DNA from: Spirochaetaceae bacterium
Lineage (GTDB): Bacteria > Spirochaetota > Spirochaetia > DSM-27196 > SLST01
Assembly: GCA_007129695.1 (NCBI GenBank)
Contig: SKVA01000315.1
Span: forward strand, 1 to 9,195
Length of the DNA stretch: 9,195 nt
Direction: 5' to 3'
Both the position numbers and the translations under genes were made by a program. Numbering within the stretch: position 1 is the stretch's first letter; each line of letters begins with the position of its first letter. A model generated the notes under the pieces. It worked only from the letters and a program-made list of their open reading frames with translations, had not been told where the DNA came from and did no database searches. Positions 1 to 6,735 of the stretch are shown here, one piece after another.

Positions 1-592
1 ACGGCTCGATCGCGGCGCGCTGTCGCTGTCCGCCACCTTGACCAACGACCGCGGTTGTGGCGCTTCGAACCTGTGCGCCGACCGCCGCTGTCGCGCTGCC
101 GAACATGATCCGTGCGCTCGACTCCGACAGTACGATCACCTGGTTCGCGCGCTGGACGTCCTCCGCGGTGAAGAAGCTCCCGGCGATGACTCGCAGGTTC
201 ATCAGATCGGCGTACCGATGGTCCACCGCGACCGACGACCTGATCTGGAAGCTGTCTCCGCCGACCTCGACCCGCTGGACCCGTCCAGGGGCGACCATGG
301 TGATATCTCGGAGGTTCTCGTAGTCGGAGGCCAGCACCGATGGTAGGCGACCGTCGATCTGCGATGGGAACTGCCGGTTTATCGATCCGTCTTCGGTGAG
401 TGTCGCGTTCGCGATCACGATTCGCCTGCCTCCGCCGGAGAGGCTCTCCTGCAGCGCGGTGTTGACGTCGCTGCTCAGACCGATCGTGATCGTCAGCGCG
501 CCCACGCCAATTGCGATCGTCAGAATGGTCAGAACGCCCCGTAGCGGATACGTTCTGAAGTACGCGATGAAGGACTTCAGTGAGTCGAACAT
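1..592 (-). CDS. ABC transporter permease, FtsX/MacB type, second permease of the operon (3' part missing)
   Basis: Membrane subunit of a MacB/LolC-type ABC exporter; it should pair with the permease just upstream and be driven by the ATPase of the same operon. The ATG at 592-590 opens a frame that stays open for 197 codons to the window edge. It begins MFDSLKSFIAYFRTYPLRGV, followed by a hydrophobic segment at about residues 18-40 (LTILTIAIGVGALTITIG), the usual first membrane helix. The extracytoplasmic MacB_PCD-like domain follows, with the family-typical stretch ANQVIVLSESSARIMFG near residue 150. The last visible residues (VVGQGGGQRQRAAIEP) are glycine- and arginine-rich where relatives usually have a short beta strand, so an insert may begin there. 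A TAGGAG Shine-Dalgarno sequence at 598-603 overlaps the stop codon of the upstream permease and supports this start. The three C-terminal helices lie outside the window. Family is confident; substrate is unknown. Confidence 0.85.
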   Translation of the reverse strand, partial: MFDSLKSFIAYFRTYPLRGVLTILTIAIGVGALTITIGLSSDVNTALQESLSGGGRRIVIANATLTEDGSINRQFPSQIDGRLPSVLASDYENLRDITMVAPGRVQRVEVGGDSFQIRSSVAVDHRYADLMNLRVIAGSFFTAEDVQRANQVIVLSESSARIMFGSATAAVGAQVRSATTAVVGQGGGQRQRAAIEP

Positions 593-600
593 GGTGGCTC

Positions 601-2127
601 CTACTCGCTTCTGATCGCGAGCGATGCGTCGACGCGTCCGGCCTGGCGCGCGGGATAGACGCCAAACAGTACGCTGACGGCCAGCGCGAGCGCTGCACCG
701 ACCACAAAGTAGAGCCAGTTCATCAGATCGACGGCGCCGATGTCGGCGATCAGCGACGTCCGCAGCAGCCCGTACGCGACCGGCGCGAGCAGAAGACCGA
801 TCGCGGCACCGGTCAGGCTCATGCAGGCCGATTCGTTGATGAACTGGCGGAAGATCTCGCGTCGCGACGCGCCGATCGCGCGTGAAATGCCGATGCCGCG
901 GGTGCGCTTGATCACCCGCATGAGCATCAGATTGAAGAGGTTGATCGACGCGATGAACAACGCCGCGGCCGCCAGAAACAGCACGACGGCAAGGATACGG
1001 CTGAGCTTCTGCCGTTCGGTCGTCAATGCGTCGAGCGATGCGGTGACCCGCGTAGTACCAGGGCCGTACTCGGAGTCGAAGAAGAGCGTGAGTTGCTGTA
1101 CCGCCGCGTCAAGCCGCGACGAGTCGTCGATCGCAAACCGCAGCGTGCGCGTCGGGCGCTGGAAAGAGATTGCGCGTCCGGCGAACTGGACCTGAGCTGC
1201 GGCATTGGGCACAAAGCCGAGTCGGTCGAAGGCAGCGCCGGTCTCGATCGATCGGACGCCGGTCGGGGCCAGTACCCCGACGACGGTATACGTCTGGATT
1301 CCCAGTCTGACGCGTGTTCCGATTGCCGTCGAGTCGGGGAAGAGCGTTCGCGCAAGGTCGTGGCCGAGTACGATGACCTGGTTGCCCGCCTCGATGTCCT
1401 CATTCGTGAAGACCGTACCTGCGGCTGCGCGCAGACCGTACGCGTCGAAGAACTCCCCCGTAACGCGATAGCCGGAGAAGGCGTCCACCGGAAGCTCGCT
1501 CACGACCGCTGCATCGTCGCCGTCGGTACCAAGAAGCGCTTCGAACTGCGCGCGCATCTGCTCGGGGTCCATCTCTGCGGTACCGGCTCGGCCGCCTGTG
1601 GCTCCTCCCGGCAAGGTCAAGGCAGCCTCACCATCGGTGCGCGTCTGCCCTTCGGCCGCCCCCACCGCCTGACCGCGACCTCCGGTTGCACCGCCACCGG
1701 CGATCCCGCCCGTGCCGCCGATGGCTCCCAGTTGACCCGCGATAGCCGTGCGGTTGCCGGCGGTCCACGGCGCGCCAACGACGAATCGATCGGCGTCGGC
1801 CAGGTAACCGTGGTCGACCGCAGCGACGCCCGCGCGAGCTCTGATCAGATCGTCGGTTCCGAGCGCGATCGCGCGGGATACCGACGCGTCGAACCGGACG
1901 GCCGCCTCGGTGATCTCGGTCTCATTCCCGACGACCTCGACGGTGATCTCGCGGTACGCCGGGTGGCTCAGCAGGTAGTCGGTCTGACGGTCGTACGACC
2001 GGATGAACGCGAACATCGCCGCGACCAGCGCGACGCCGATCGCGGTAGCCGATATAACCAGGATCGACTCGACCAGACGACCACGAATATGGCGGATACT
2101 CATCCAGAGCCGGTCGGCCCAGCTCAT
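601..2127 (-). CDS. ABC transporter permease, FtsX/MacB type, first permease, with glycine-rich periplasmic insert
   Basis: Inner-membrane permease of a MacB/LolCDE-like exporter, 508 residues. It has an N-terminal membrane helix at about 21-42 (ILVISATAIGVALVAAMF), a large extracytoplasmic domain at about 45-375, and a C-terminal FtsX domain with three helices (about 378-403, 433-456 and 470-491). The cytoplasmic loop RGIGISRAIGASRREIFRQF at 410-429 is the FtsX coupling region that contacts the ATPase. NQVIVLGHDLARTLFP and TYTVVGVLAPTGV are typical MacB_PCD stretches. The frame stays open to 2178, but I chose ATG 2127 because it overlaps the ATPase stop as ATGA and has GGAGGG five bases upstream; the longer form would add 17 basic residues with no site. 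Residues about 130-182 are glycine-rich low-complexity sequence not normal for the family. No ATPase domain is fused, unlike E. coli MacB. Substrate is unknown. Confidence 0.9.
   Translation of the reverse strand: MSWADRLWMSIRHIRGRLVESILVISATAIGVALVAAMFAFIRSYDRQTDYLLSHPAYREITVEVVGNETEITEAAVRFDASVSRAIALGTDDLIRARAGVAAVDHGYLADADRFVVGAPWTAGNRTAIAGQLGAIGGTGGIAGGGATGGRGQAVGAAEGQTRTDGEAALTLPGGATGGRAGTAEMDPEQMRAQFEALLGTDGDDAAVVSELPVDAFSGYRVTGEFFDAYGLRAAAGTVFTNEDIEAGNQVIVLGHDLARTLFPDSTAIGTRVRLGIQTYTVVGVLAPTGVRSIETGAAFDRLGFVPNAAAQVQFAGRAISFQRPTRTLRFAIDDSSRLDAAVQQLTLFFDSEYGPGTTRVTASLDALTTERQKLSRILAVVLFLAAAALFIASINLFNLMLMRVIKRTRGIGISRAIGASRREIFRQFINESACMSLTGAAIGLLLAPVAYGLLRTSLIADIGAVDLMNWLYFVVGAALALAVSVLFGVYPARQAGRVDASLAIRSE
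1582..1740 (-). other. Glycine/alanine-rich low-complexity segment inside permease 1
   Basis: Codes for about residues 130-182 of the first permease, with runs such as GAIGGTGGIAGGGATGGRG and LPGGATGGRAGTAEM. GGATGGR occurs twice, about 30 residues apart. It lies in the extracytoplasmic domain between the first membrane helix and the conserved beta-rich core. A flexible linker or surface loop is likely. The reading frame is intact through it. Confidence 0.7.
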
Positions 2128-2804
2128 GCGGCCCTCCGGGTATCGCTTTCGACGACCCCGTCGCGTAGGCGTATGCATCTCGATCCGCGTGCGCCCAGGC
2201 GGTCATCGTGCGTGACCATGACGATCGTGACGCCGTCCCGGTTCAGTCCTTCCAGAATCTGAAGGATCTCCTCGCCCTTGTCGCTCGGGAGATTACCGGT
2301 CGGCTCGTCGGCGAGGATCAGCGACGGGTTGTTCGCGAGCGCGCGGGCGATCGCGACCCGCTGCTGCTCACCGCCGGACATCATGTTCGGGTAGTGGCCC
2401 ATCCGATGCTCCAGTCCAACGTCGACGAGCAGCGCTCGCGCCCGATCGCGGCGTTGTGAACCGCGCACTCCGGCGTACATCAGCGGGAACATCACGTTCT
2501 CCAGCGCGGAGAACTCGTTGAACAAGTTGAAGCTCTGGAAGACGAAACCGAAGTGCTCGTTACGAATCCGCGACAGTTCCGCGTCGCTGAGCGTCGTCAG
2601 ATCGTTGTCCTCGAGCAGGTAGCGGCCTTCATCCGCCGAGTCGAGTATTCCCAGGATGTGCAGAAGCGTCGACTTGCCCGAACCCGACGGTCCCATGACC
2701 GTAAGGAACTCGCCGCGATCGATCGTCAGGTCTATTCCCCGCAGTGCGGTCACCGTCGATGATCCCAGGTCGTACGTCTTTGCGATACCTTCAAGCGTAA
2801 TCAT
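2124..2804 (-). CDS. ABC transporter ATP-binding protein, MacB/LolD family
   Basis: ATP-hydrolysing cytoplasmic subunit of the exporter, 226 residues, normal length for a stand-alone LolD/MacB-type ATPase. Visible motifs: Walker A GPSGSGKST at 38-46, Q-loop Q90 in FGFVFQSFNL, ABC signature MSGGEQQ at 142-148 (Leu replaced by Met), Walker B LILADEP at 162-168 with catalytic Glu 167, and H-loop His 199 in MVTHD. GEQQRVAIARALANNP and DEPTGN are typical of lipoprotein and macrolide-type exporters. The D-loop reads NLPSDKG where NLDS is usual, so the conserved Asp is Pro 173. The start ATG overlaps the adaptor stop by one base (TGATG), with GGAGG about seven bases upstream, and its stop overlaps the first permease start (ATGA). 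It probably powers both permeases of the operon. Function class is certain; substrate is not. Confidence 0.95.
   Translation of the reverse strand: MITLEGIAKTYDLGSSTVTALRGIDLTIDRGEFLTVMGPSGSGKSTLLHILGILDSADEGRYLLEDNDLTTLSDAELSRIRNEHFGFVFQSFNLFNEFSALENVMFPLMYAGVRGSQRRDRARALLVDVGLEHRMGHYPNMMSGGEQQRVAIARALANNPSLILADEPTGNLPSDKGEEILQILEGLNRDGVTIVMVTHDDRLGARGSRCIRLRDGVVESDTRRAA
2132..2137 (-). promoter_or_regulatory. Shine-Dalgarno sequence deciding the permease 1 start
   Basis: On the minus strand the sequence reads GGAGGG, then CCGC or similar, then ATG (2127). It lies within the last codons of the ATPase gene. Its spacing to ATG 2127 is close to ideal, which favours this start over the upstream in-frame ATG at 2178. 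Confidence 0.7.
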
Positions 2805-4150
2805 CAGCTGCCTCCAAGCGTGATCGACTCCCGGTCCAGGAATCCTGCGTAGCTGCTCGTAATGATGCGATCCCCCGGTCGCACGCCGGTCAGAATCTGC
2901 ACGTAGTCGTTGGTGACCGCTCCGTACGTGACCGCAATCCTGGTCGCGGTCGTTCCGTCGACGCGGTACACGAACTGCCGGTTGCCCGACGTGAGGAAGG
3001 GGCCCCTGGGCAGTACCATTGCGTCGGCGACCTCGCCGACGACCAGTTCCAGAACGGTGGTGCTTCCCGGCAGGAACTCGCCGTCGCCGACCGCAAGCGC
3101 GACGTCGATGTCTACGACCGGCATCCCGCCCGCTGCGGCGGTGGCCGCGGTGAGGCCGATCCGTTCGATCTGCCCGGCGATCCGCGATCCGGTGATCTCA
3201 ACCGCGACCGGGTGGCCGGTCCCGATCAGTCCGACGTACTGCTGCTCGATCTGCGACTGGACCAGTGGGTTGCGGGTGTCGGCGATCTCCAGCAGCTGCC
3301 CGTACTGCTGGAGTACGACTCCCGGCGTCAACGCCGCGCTGGCGATCGAGATCACCCGCCCGCTTATGGGTGCGGTGACCCGAGTCGCGGCGAGCCGCAG
3401 CTCCAGATCTGCGATCGTCTGCCGCGTTGCGGCGATATCGTCCTCGTAGTTTCGTCTGGACAGCTCGTGCAGCGCGAGCGTCTCATCGCGCGTCGCATCG
3501 TGGTCGCCGAGCGACGCCTGGGCGTTCTCCACGCGTCGCCGCGCGGCCTCACGATCGGCGGCGGTCGCCAGGTCGACCGCTGCAAGCTCTTCGACCTCCC
3601 TTCGGTGCGCGATCGCATCCGCGATCTCGAGCTCGAGCATCGACCGTTGACGCGCGGCGCTTCTCAGCGAAAACTCGTGCTGAAGAAGAAAGCGGTCGAA
3701 CTCGCGGAGACTCCGCTCGAGCGATCGCTGATTGGCAACAAGAGAGTCGCGAAGCGTCGGGGCGTCGATCGAGGCGACCGTCTGGCCGGCGGACACCCAA
3801 TCTCCTTCGGCGACCGCAATGCGCTCGACAAAGCCTTGCTCGGGAGAGGTCACGCTCGCCCTGCGACGCGCGACGACGATCCCGGCGATCTCTACGGTAC
3901 TGCGCAGCGTCTGAAGCGCGACCGGGGAGGCGGTGTACGATCCAAGCGTGAAGCTCTCCTCTCTGGGCGCGAGCCAGAACCACGCGACCGCGATCACTGC
4001 GCCGATCACCGCAACCGTGAATAGCGCGATCATCGCCTGGCGACGGCTGCCCGACCGCCTGACCCGCGCCGACGCGACGATCGGCTCAGTGCGCTTCTGC
4101 AGGATCTGGCGCTCCCTGTCGCTTCCGGACTGAACTGGTGGTTGTTCCAT
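2804..4150 (-). CDS. Periplasmic adaptor (membrane fusion) subunit, HlyD/MacA-like
   Basis: Adaptor that links an inner-membrane ABC exporter to an outer-membrane channel. From ATG 4150 it has 448 residues: a basic cytoplasmic tail, one membrane helix at about 40-60 (MIALFTVAVIGAVIAVAWFW), and a first lipoyl half-motif at about 102-128 (GFVERIAVAEGDWVSAGQTV). A long charged helical hairpin, probably coiled coil, spans about 130-256. The second lipoyl half is at 257-268 (RVTAPISGRVIS), followed by beta-barrel and membrane-proximal domains ending in GVRPGDRIITSS. The frame continues open to 4321, but that would run through the divergent promoter region and the kinase start, so it is unlikely. 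ATG 4150 has no well-spaced Shine-Dalgarno sequence (GGAG lies 15 bases upstream); ATG 4033, just before the membrane helix, is the alternative (409 residues). First gene of the exporter operon. No outer-membrane factor gene lies in the window. Confidence 0.88.
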   Translation of the reverse strand: MEQPPVQSGSDRERQILQKRTEPIVASARVRRSGSRRQAMIALFTVAVIGAVIAVAWFWLAPREESFTLGSYTASPVALQTLRSTVEIAGIVVARRRASVTSPEQGFVERIAVAEGDWVSAGQTVASIDAPTLRDSLVANQRSLERSLREFDRFLLQHEFSLRSAARQRSMLELEIADAIAHRREVEELAAVDLATAADREAARRRVENAQASLGDHDATRDETLALHELSRRNYEDDIAATRQTIADLELRLAATRVTAPISGRVISIASAALTPGVVLQQYGQLLEIADTRNPLVQSQIEQQYVGLIGTGHPVAVEITGSRIAGQIERIGLTAATAAAGGMPVVDIDVALAVGDGEFLPGSTTVLELVVGEVADAMVLPRGPFLTSGNRQFVYRVDGTTATRIAVTYGAVTNDYVQILTGVRPGDRIITSSYAGFLDRESITLGGS

Positions 4151-4198
4151 CGTGGGCAGATGGTACTCCAGCAGCGCGCGACAGTGCGCAAAACGATC

Positions 4199-4243
4199 GT
4201 AAAGGAGTGTTAATTCTCCGCGCTCCAGTGTTAAGCGTGTAAA
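4199..4243. promoter_or_regulatory. Four GT(A/T)AA half-sites, probable OmpR-family regulator binding region
   Basis: On the plus strand GTAAA (4199-4203), GTTAA (4209-4213), GTTAA (4230-4234) and GTAAA (4239-4243) all point the same way. Start-to-start distances are 10, 21 and 9 bases, close to whole helical turns. The two inner sites lie in an exact 8-base direct repeat AGTGTTAA (4206-4213 and 4227-4234). CpxR of enterobacteria binds GTAAA-N5-GTAAA, and OmpR-family regulators generally bind head-to-tail half-sites. The array sits between the divergent exporter and kinase/regulator operons, in a stretch richer in A+T than its surroundings. Inference: the response regulator at 5949-6629 binds here. 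Confidence 0.5.
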
Positions 4244-4302
4244 AGATCCCGCGTGGGCCACGGTCACATCCCGATGGTTCGCACGATCGAACGCGTATCC
4301 GC

Positions 4303-4308
4303 TACTAT
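4303..4308 (+). promoter_or_regulatory. -10-like element TACTAT, suggesting a leaderless kinase transcript
   Basis: TACTAT ends seven bases before the kinase ATG, so transcription would start at or next to the A of the start codon. No Shine-Dalgarno sequence precedes this ATG, which agrees with a leaderless message. The -35 is weak: TTCGCA at 4278-4283, spaced 19 bases. This is an inference from position and motif only. Confidence 0.4.
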
Positions 4309-4314
4309 ACCAGT

Positions 4315-5952
4315 ATGGCACGACGGTACGACCGGGTTGCGACCGCTGTACTCATGCTCCTGTTGGCGATGCTACCGGTTGTTGCGCTCCTGCAGTACCG
4401 CGTACTCACCGCTGCCGCAGAGGGCGAAATCGCGAGTCTGCGCCGTATCGCCGCTACCGCCGCGCGTCAGATCCGGACCGAGGTCGGTCTGGAAGTCGCG
4501 GGGCTGGGCTCGATGGTCGTCTCCGGAATCGGCGCTGAAACCGAGTATCCGGTACAGCCCGACCCGCTGGCGATGTGGAGTAGCGAAGCGCGGTTCCCGG
4601 AGCTTCTTGACGACATCGTCATCGTCGAGCGGATCGCCGATCGAACAGTGATCTACCGCTACGACCGCAGGGCCGACCGAGTCGAGCCGCTGTTGCAGGC
4701 AACCGAAGCGCGGGTGCCGGGCAACTGGACGTTCGCGGTTCCAGTTCCTTCGGGCTCGGTTCTCATCAGGATTGACAGCGCCGCGCTTGTCAGGACGGTT
4801 GTTCCGCTGCTGGTGGAGGAGACGCTCGGACTCACGACGAACGGGTTTCAGGCGACGCTTGTCGATCACACGCTTGGGGAAGTCCTCTATAGTACCACCC
4901 CGGTGAGCTACGACAGGTTCTCCTCTTCCGACGCGATCGATGCCGAACAGATCGTCCTGTTCGGGTCGATTCCCGGCGCGGCGCTCGACGTTCCGTTCGG
5001 TGAACGTCCAGGGCGCGTGTCACCCGGACTCATCCAGCAGTGGCTCACGCTGCGTCGACGGGATGATGACCTGCACCGCGAGGAGCGTCCGCGTGCTCCG
5101 GCAGGCGGAATCGCGCTGCACATCTGGCACGCGGCGGGAAGCGTCGAACGCGCCGCGCTCGCTGAGCGGAACCGCAACTTTGCGCTGTCAAGCGGCGTCA
5201 TGCTTGCATTCGCTGGAGTCGGCGTGATGTTCCACCGGCTGCTCCGCCGGTCGATCAGGCAACGCGAGCGCGAGCGCGAGTTCGTCGCTACGATTACGCA
5301 CGAGCTGCGTACCCCGGTATCCGCGATCCATGCGACCGCCGAGAACCTTGCCGCCGGTATCATCACCCGCCCCGACCGGGTAGCCGAGTATGGTCGCGTC
5401 CTGCTCGACGAAGGCCGTCGGCTGCGACGGATGGTAGAACAGACGCTCTTCTACGCCGGGCTCGAGGGAGGGGCGCACCGAATACCTTCCGAAGCGATTG
5501 ACTGGGAAGCTCTGCTTTCGCGGTCGATCGCAGGAGTGAAGGAGCTCGACCCGGCGCATCTGACCGTCGAGGTGGACCCGAACCTGCCCCGGTATCGCGG
5601 CGACCTCATAGCGATCGAGTCGGTGGCAACCAATCTGCTGTCGAACGCCGCCAAGCACAATCCACCCGGCACCGCGATCAGCGTCCACGTATCATCGGTA
5701 TCGTCATCCCTGGCGCTTTGCGTGCAGGTGAGCGACGCCGGTGTCGGCATCCCGCGGCGCGAGCTGCGTCGGGTCAGGGAGCCGTTCTACCGCGGAAGAC
5801 GGTCTCGGCAGAATCAGGTTCCCGGCACCGGGGTCGGTCTGAACCTGGTTGCCCGGATCGTCGACGCGCATCACGGCTCGCTCGAGATCCAGAGCGTCGA
5901 CGGTCAAGGGACAACCGTGACCGTTCAACTGCCTCTCGACCGCGCGCCATGA
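4315..5952 (+). CDS. Sensor histidine kinase with large extracytoplasmic region
   Basis: Membrane-bound two-component sensor kinase, 545 residues, which autophosphorylates and passes phosphate to the regulator encoded next. Membrane helices lie at about 9-27 (ATAVLMLLLAMLPVVALL) and 289-306 (FALSSGVMLAFAGVGVMF). Between them are about 260 residues that I cannot assign to a known sensor fold by eye. A short arginine/glutamate linker leads to the HisKA domain, with phospho-acceptor His 329 in ATITHELRTP. The HATPase domain has the N box at 439-448 (TNLLSNAAKH), G1 DAGVGIP at 474-480, F box EPFYRG at 489-494 and G2 GTGVGLNLV at 504-512. All catalytic motifs are present, so it should be active. 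ATG 4315 lacks a Shine-Dalgarno sequence. Its stop overlaps the regulator start (ATGA), giving one operon. It is divergent from the exporter genes, which suggests it senses the exported compound or an envelope stress. Confidence 0.93.
   Translation: MARRYDRVATAVLMLLLAMLPVVALLQYRVLTAAAEGEIASLRRIAATAARQIRTEVGLEVAGLGSMVVSGIGAETEYPVQPDPLAMWSSEARFPELLDDIVIVERIADRTVIYRYDRRADRVEPLLQATEARVPGNWTFAVPVPSGSVLIRIDSAALVRTVVPLLVEETLGLTTNGFQATLVDHTLGEVLYSTTPVSYDRFSSSDAIDAEQIVLFGSIPGAALDVPFGERPGRVSPGLIQQWLTLRRRDDDLHREERPRAPAGGIALHIWHAAGSVERAALAERNRNFALSSGVMLAFAGVGVMFHRLLRRSIRQREREREFVATITHELRTPVSAIHATAENLAAGIITRPDRVAEYGRVLLDEGRRLRRMVEQTLFYAGLEGGAHRIPSEAIDWEALLSRSIAGVKELDPAHLTVEVDPNLPRYRGDLIAIESVATNLLSNAAKHNPPGTAISVHVSSVSSSLALCVQVSDAGVGIPRRELRRVREPFYRGRRSRQNQVPGTGVGLNLVARIVDAHHGSLEIQSVDGQGTTVTVQLPLDRAP
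5263..5280 (+). repeat. Three tandem copies of CGCGAG in the kinase linker
   Basis: The hexamer CGCGAG is repeated exactly three times and encodes alternating Arg-Glu residues just after the second membrane helix, in front of the HisKA domain. Charged RERE linkers are common in this kind of kinase. A short repeat like this could vary in copy number without breaking the frame. Confidence 0.6.
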
Positions 5953-6629
5953 AAGATCGCATCCTGATCGTCGAGGACGAAGCCGCGATTGCGATGACGA
6001 TCCGGGACCGGCTCGAAAGCGAGGGCTACGATCCTTCGGTCGCAGCCGACGGTGACACCGGTTTCCGGCGCGCATCGACCGAACCGTGGGCGCTCATCGT
6101 GCTCGACGTGATGCTTCCGGGCAGGGATGGGCTGACCGTGTGCCGTGACCTCCGTGGCCGCGAAGTAACCACACCGGTCTTGATGCTCACGGCGAAGGAC
6201 CAGACGCTCGACAAGGTGCTCGGGCTCAAGATCGGTGCCGACGACTACCTGACCAAGCCGTTCGAGATGGCCGAGCTCCTCGCTCGGGTCGAAGCGCTGC
6301 TGCGGCGTAGCCGCAGGACATCCAACCGTGCGCGGACCGATGCGATCGGCCCGTTCGTGCTCGACGTGGACAGGCAGGAGCTCCAGCGCGACGGCCAGGC
6401 GATACCGCTGTCGACTCAGGAGTTCAAACTGCTGCGCTACCTCTATGAGCATCGCGGCGCGATCGTCGACCGCGACGAGCTGCTTGCGGCGGTATGGGGG
6501 TACGACGGGTCGACGTACACCCGGACCGTGGATGTGCACATCTCCTGGCTGCGGCAGAAGCTCGGCGACAGCCGCGCGCAGCGGCTGATCGCGACGGTCC
6601 GTGGTCGCGGGTACCGTCTCATGCCGTAG
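5949..6629 (+). CDS. Response regulator, OmpR/PhoB family
   Basis: DNA-binding partner of the upstream kinase, 226 residues, normal length for the family. The receiver domain (about 1-120) has the acidic pair Glu 9/Asp 10, phospho-acceptor Asp 53 in VLDVMLPG, Thr 81 in MLTAKD and Lys 103 in TKPFE, all required positions. The C-terminal winged helix (about 130-226) shows PLSTQEFKLLRYL, RDELLAAVWGY, the recognition helix region RTVDVHISWLRQKL and the wing ATVRGRGYRL. The frame is open further upstream, to 5718, but only inside the kinase gene in another frame; ATG 5949 overlaps the kinase stop as ATGA and starts a canonical receiver domain (MKDRILIVEDE). There is no clear Shine-Dalgarno sequence, so translation is probably coupled to the kinase. 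Likely targets are the GT(A/T)AA half-sites at 4199-4243. Confidence 0.95.
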   Translation: MKDRILIVEDEAAIAMTIRDRLESEGYDPSVAADGDTGFRRASTEPWALIVLDVMLPGRDGLTVCRDLRGREVTTPVLMLTAKDQTLDKVLGLKIGADDYLTKPFEMAELLARVEALLRRSRRTSNRARTDAIGPFVLDVDRQELQRDGQAIPLSTQEFKLLRYLYEHRGAIVDRDELLAAVWGYDGSTYTRTVDVHISWLRQKLGDSRAQRLIATVRGRGYRLMP

Positions 6630-6735
6630 ACCGTGGTGCCGAAATTGTTGATAGTCGACCCGCGGGGGCCGTGCGTGACTACACCCTGCCCCTTTCTCTA
6701 AACGGCCCGTTCCAGTACACTCCTCCGCGAGGGAA
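6630..6735. other. Intergenic gap between regulator and GGDEF/EAL gene
   Basis: About 106 bases. It holds a GC-rich palindrome CCCGCGGG near 6659-6666 without a following T run, so no convincing terminator. TACACT at 6716-6721 looks like a -10 but lacks a good -35. The promoter of the downstream pair may be here, or the pair may be read through from the regulator. Confidence 0.4.
6729..6733 (+). promoter_or_regulatory. Shine-Dalgarno GAGGG bearing on the GGDEF/EAL start
   Basis: GAGGG lies only two bases before GTG 6736 but eight bases before TTG 6742, which is in the same frame. Normal spacing favours TTG 6742, giving a 500-residue protein. There is no in-frame ATG nearby. Both starts are non-ATG, suggesting low translation. 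Confidence 0.45.

Larger units (their letters stand above)
4151..4314. promoter_or_regulatory. Divergent intergenic region between exporter and two-component operons
   Basis: About 164 bases separate the chosen adaptor start from the kinase start; this is the largest gene-free stretch in the window. It holds the GT(A/T)AA array, an imperfect palindrome at 4204-4219 (GGAG TGTTAATT CTCC), and a -10-like hexamer next to the kinase ATG. For the minus-strand operon, TACGAT (read at 4201-4196) could be a -10 without a recognisable -35, as in activator-dependent promoters. No terminator-like hairpin is seen. Confidence 0.55.

Noticed and set aside
1093..2262. A 389-codon open frame on the plus strand, opposite permease 1 and the end of the ATPase
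   Set aside because: It mirrors GC-rich coding sequence of well-supported minus-strand genes, its predicted protein is rich in Arg/Asp/Gly without family motifs, and it has no plausible start context.
3212..4024. A 270-codon open frame on the plus strand opposite the adaptor gene
   Set aside because: Antisense shadow of the HlyD-like adaptor; Arg-rich, with no domain or ribosome-binding site.
4151..4321. N-terminal extension of the adaptor gene to an ATG at 4321
   Set aside because: It would translate through the divergent promoter region and overlap the kinase start; the extra 57 residues resemble no adaptor sequence, and typical adaptors begin shortly before the membrane helix.
6634..6649. 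A sigma-54 (-24/-12) promoter-like sequence, TGGTGCCGAAATTGTT
   Set aside because: The GG and spacing fit, but the nearly invariant GC of the -12 element is GT and the -24 element is poor; no enhancer-binding regulator is nearby.
6659..6680. GC-rich palindrome after the regulator gene as a terminator
   Set aside because: The stem is very short and no run of T follows on either strand.
6716..6721. TACACT as the -10 of a promoter for the GGDEF/EAL gene
   Set aside because: The hexamer 17 bases upstream (TTTCTC) is a poor -35, and transcription would start inside or next to the ribosome-binding site.
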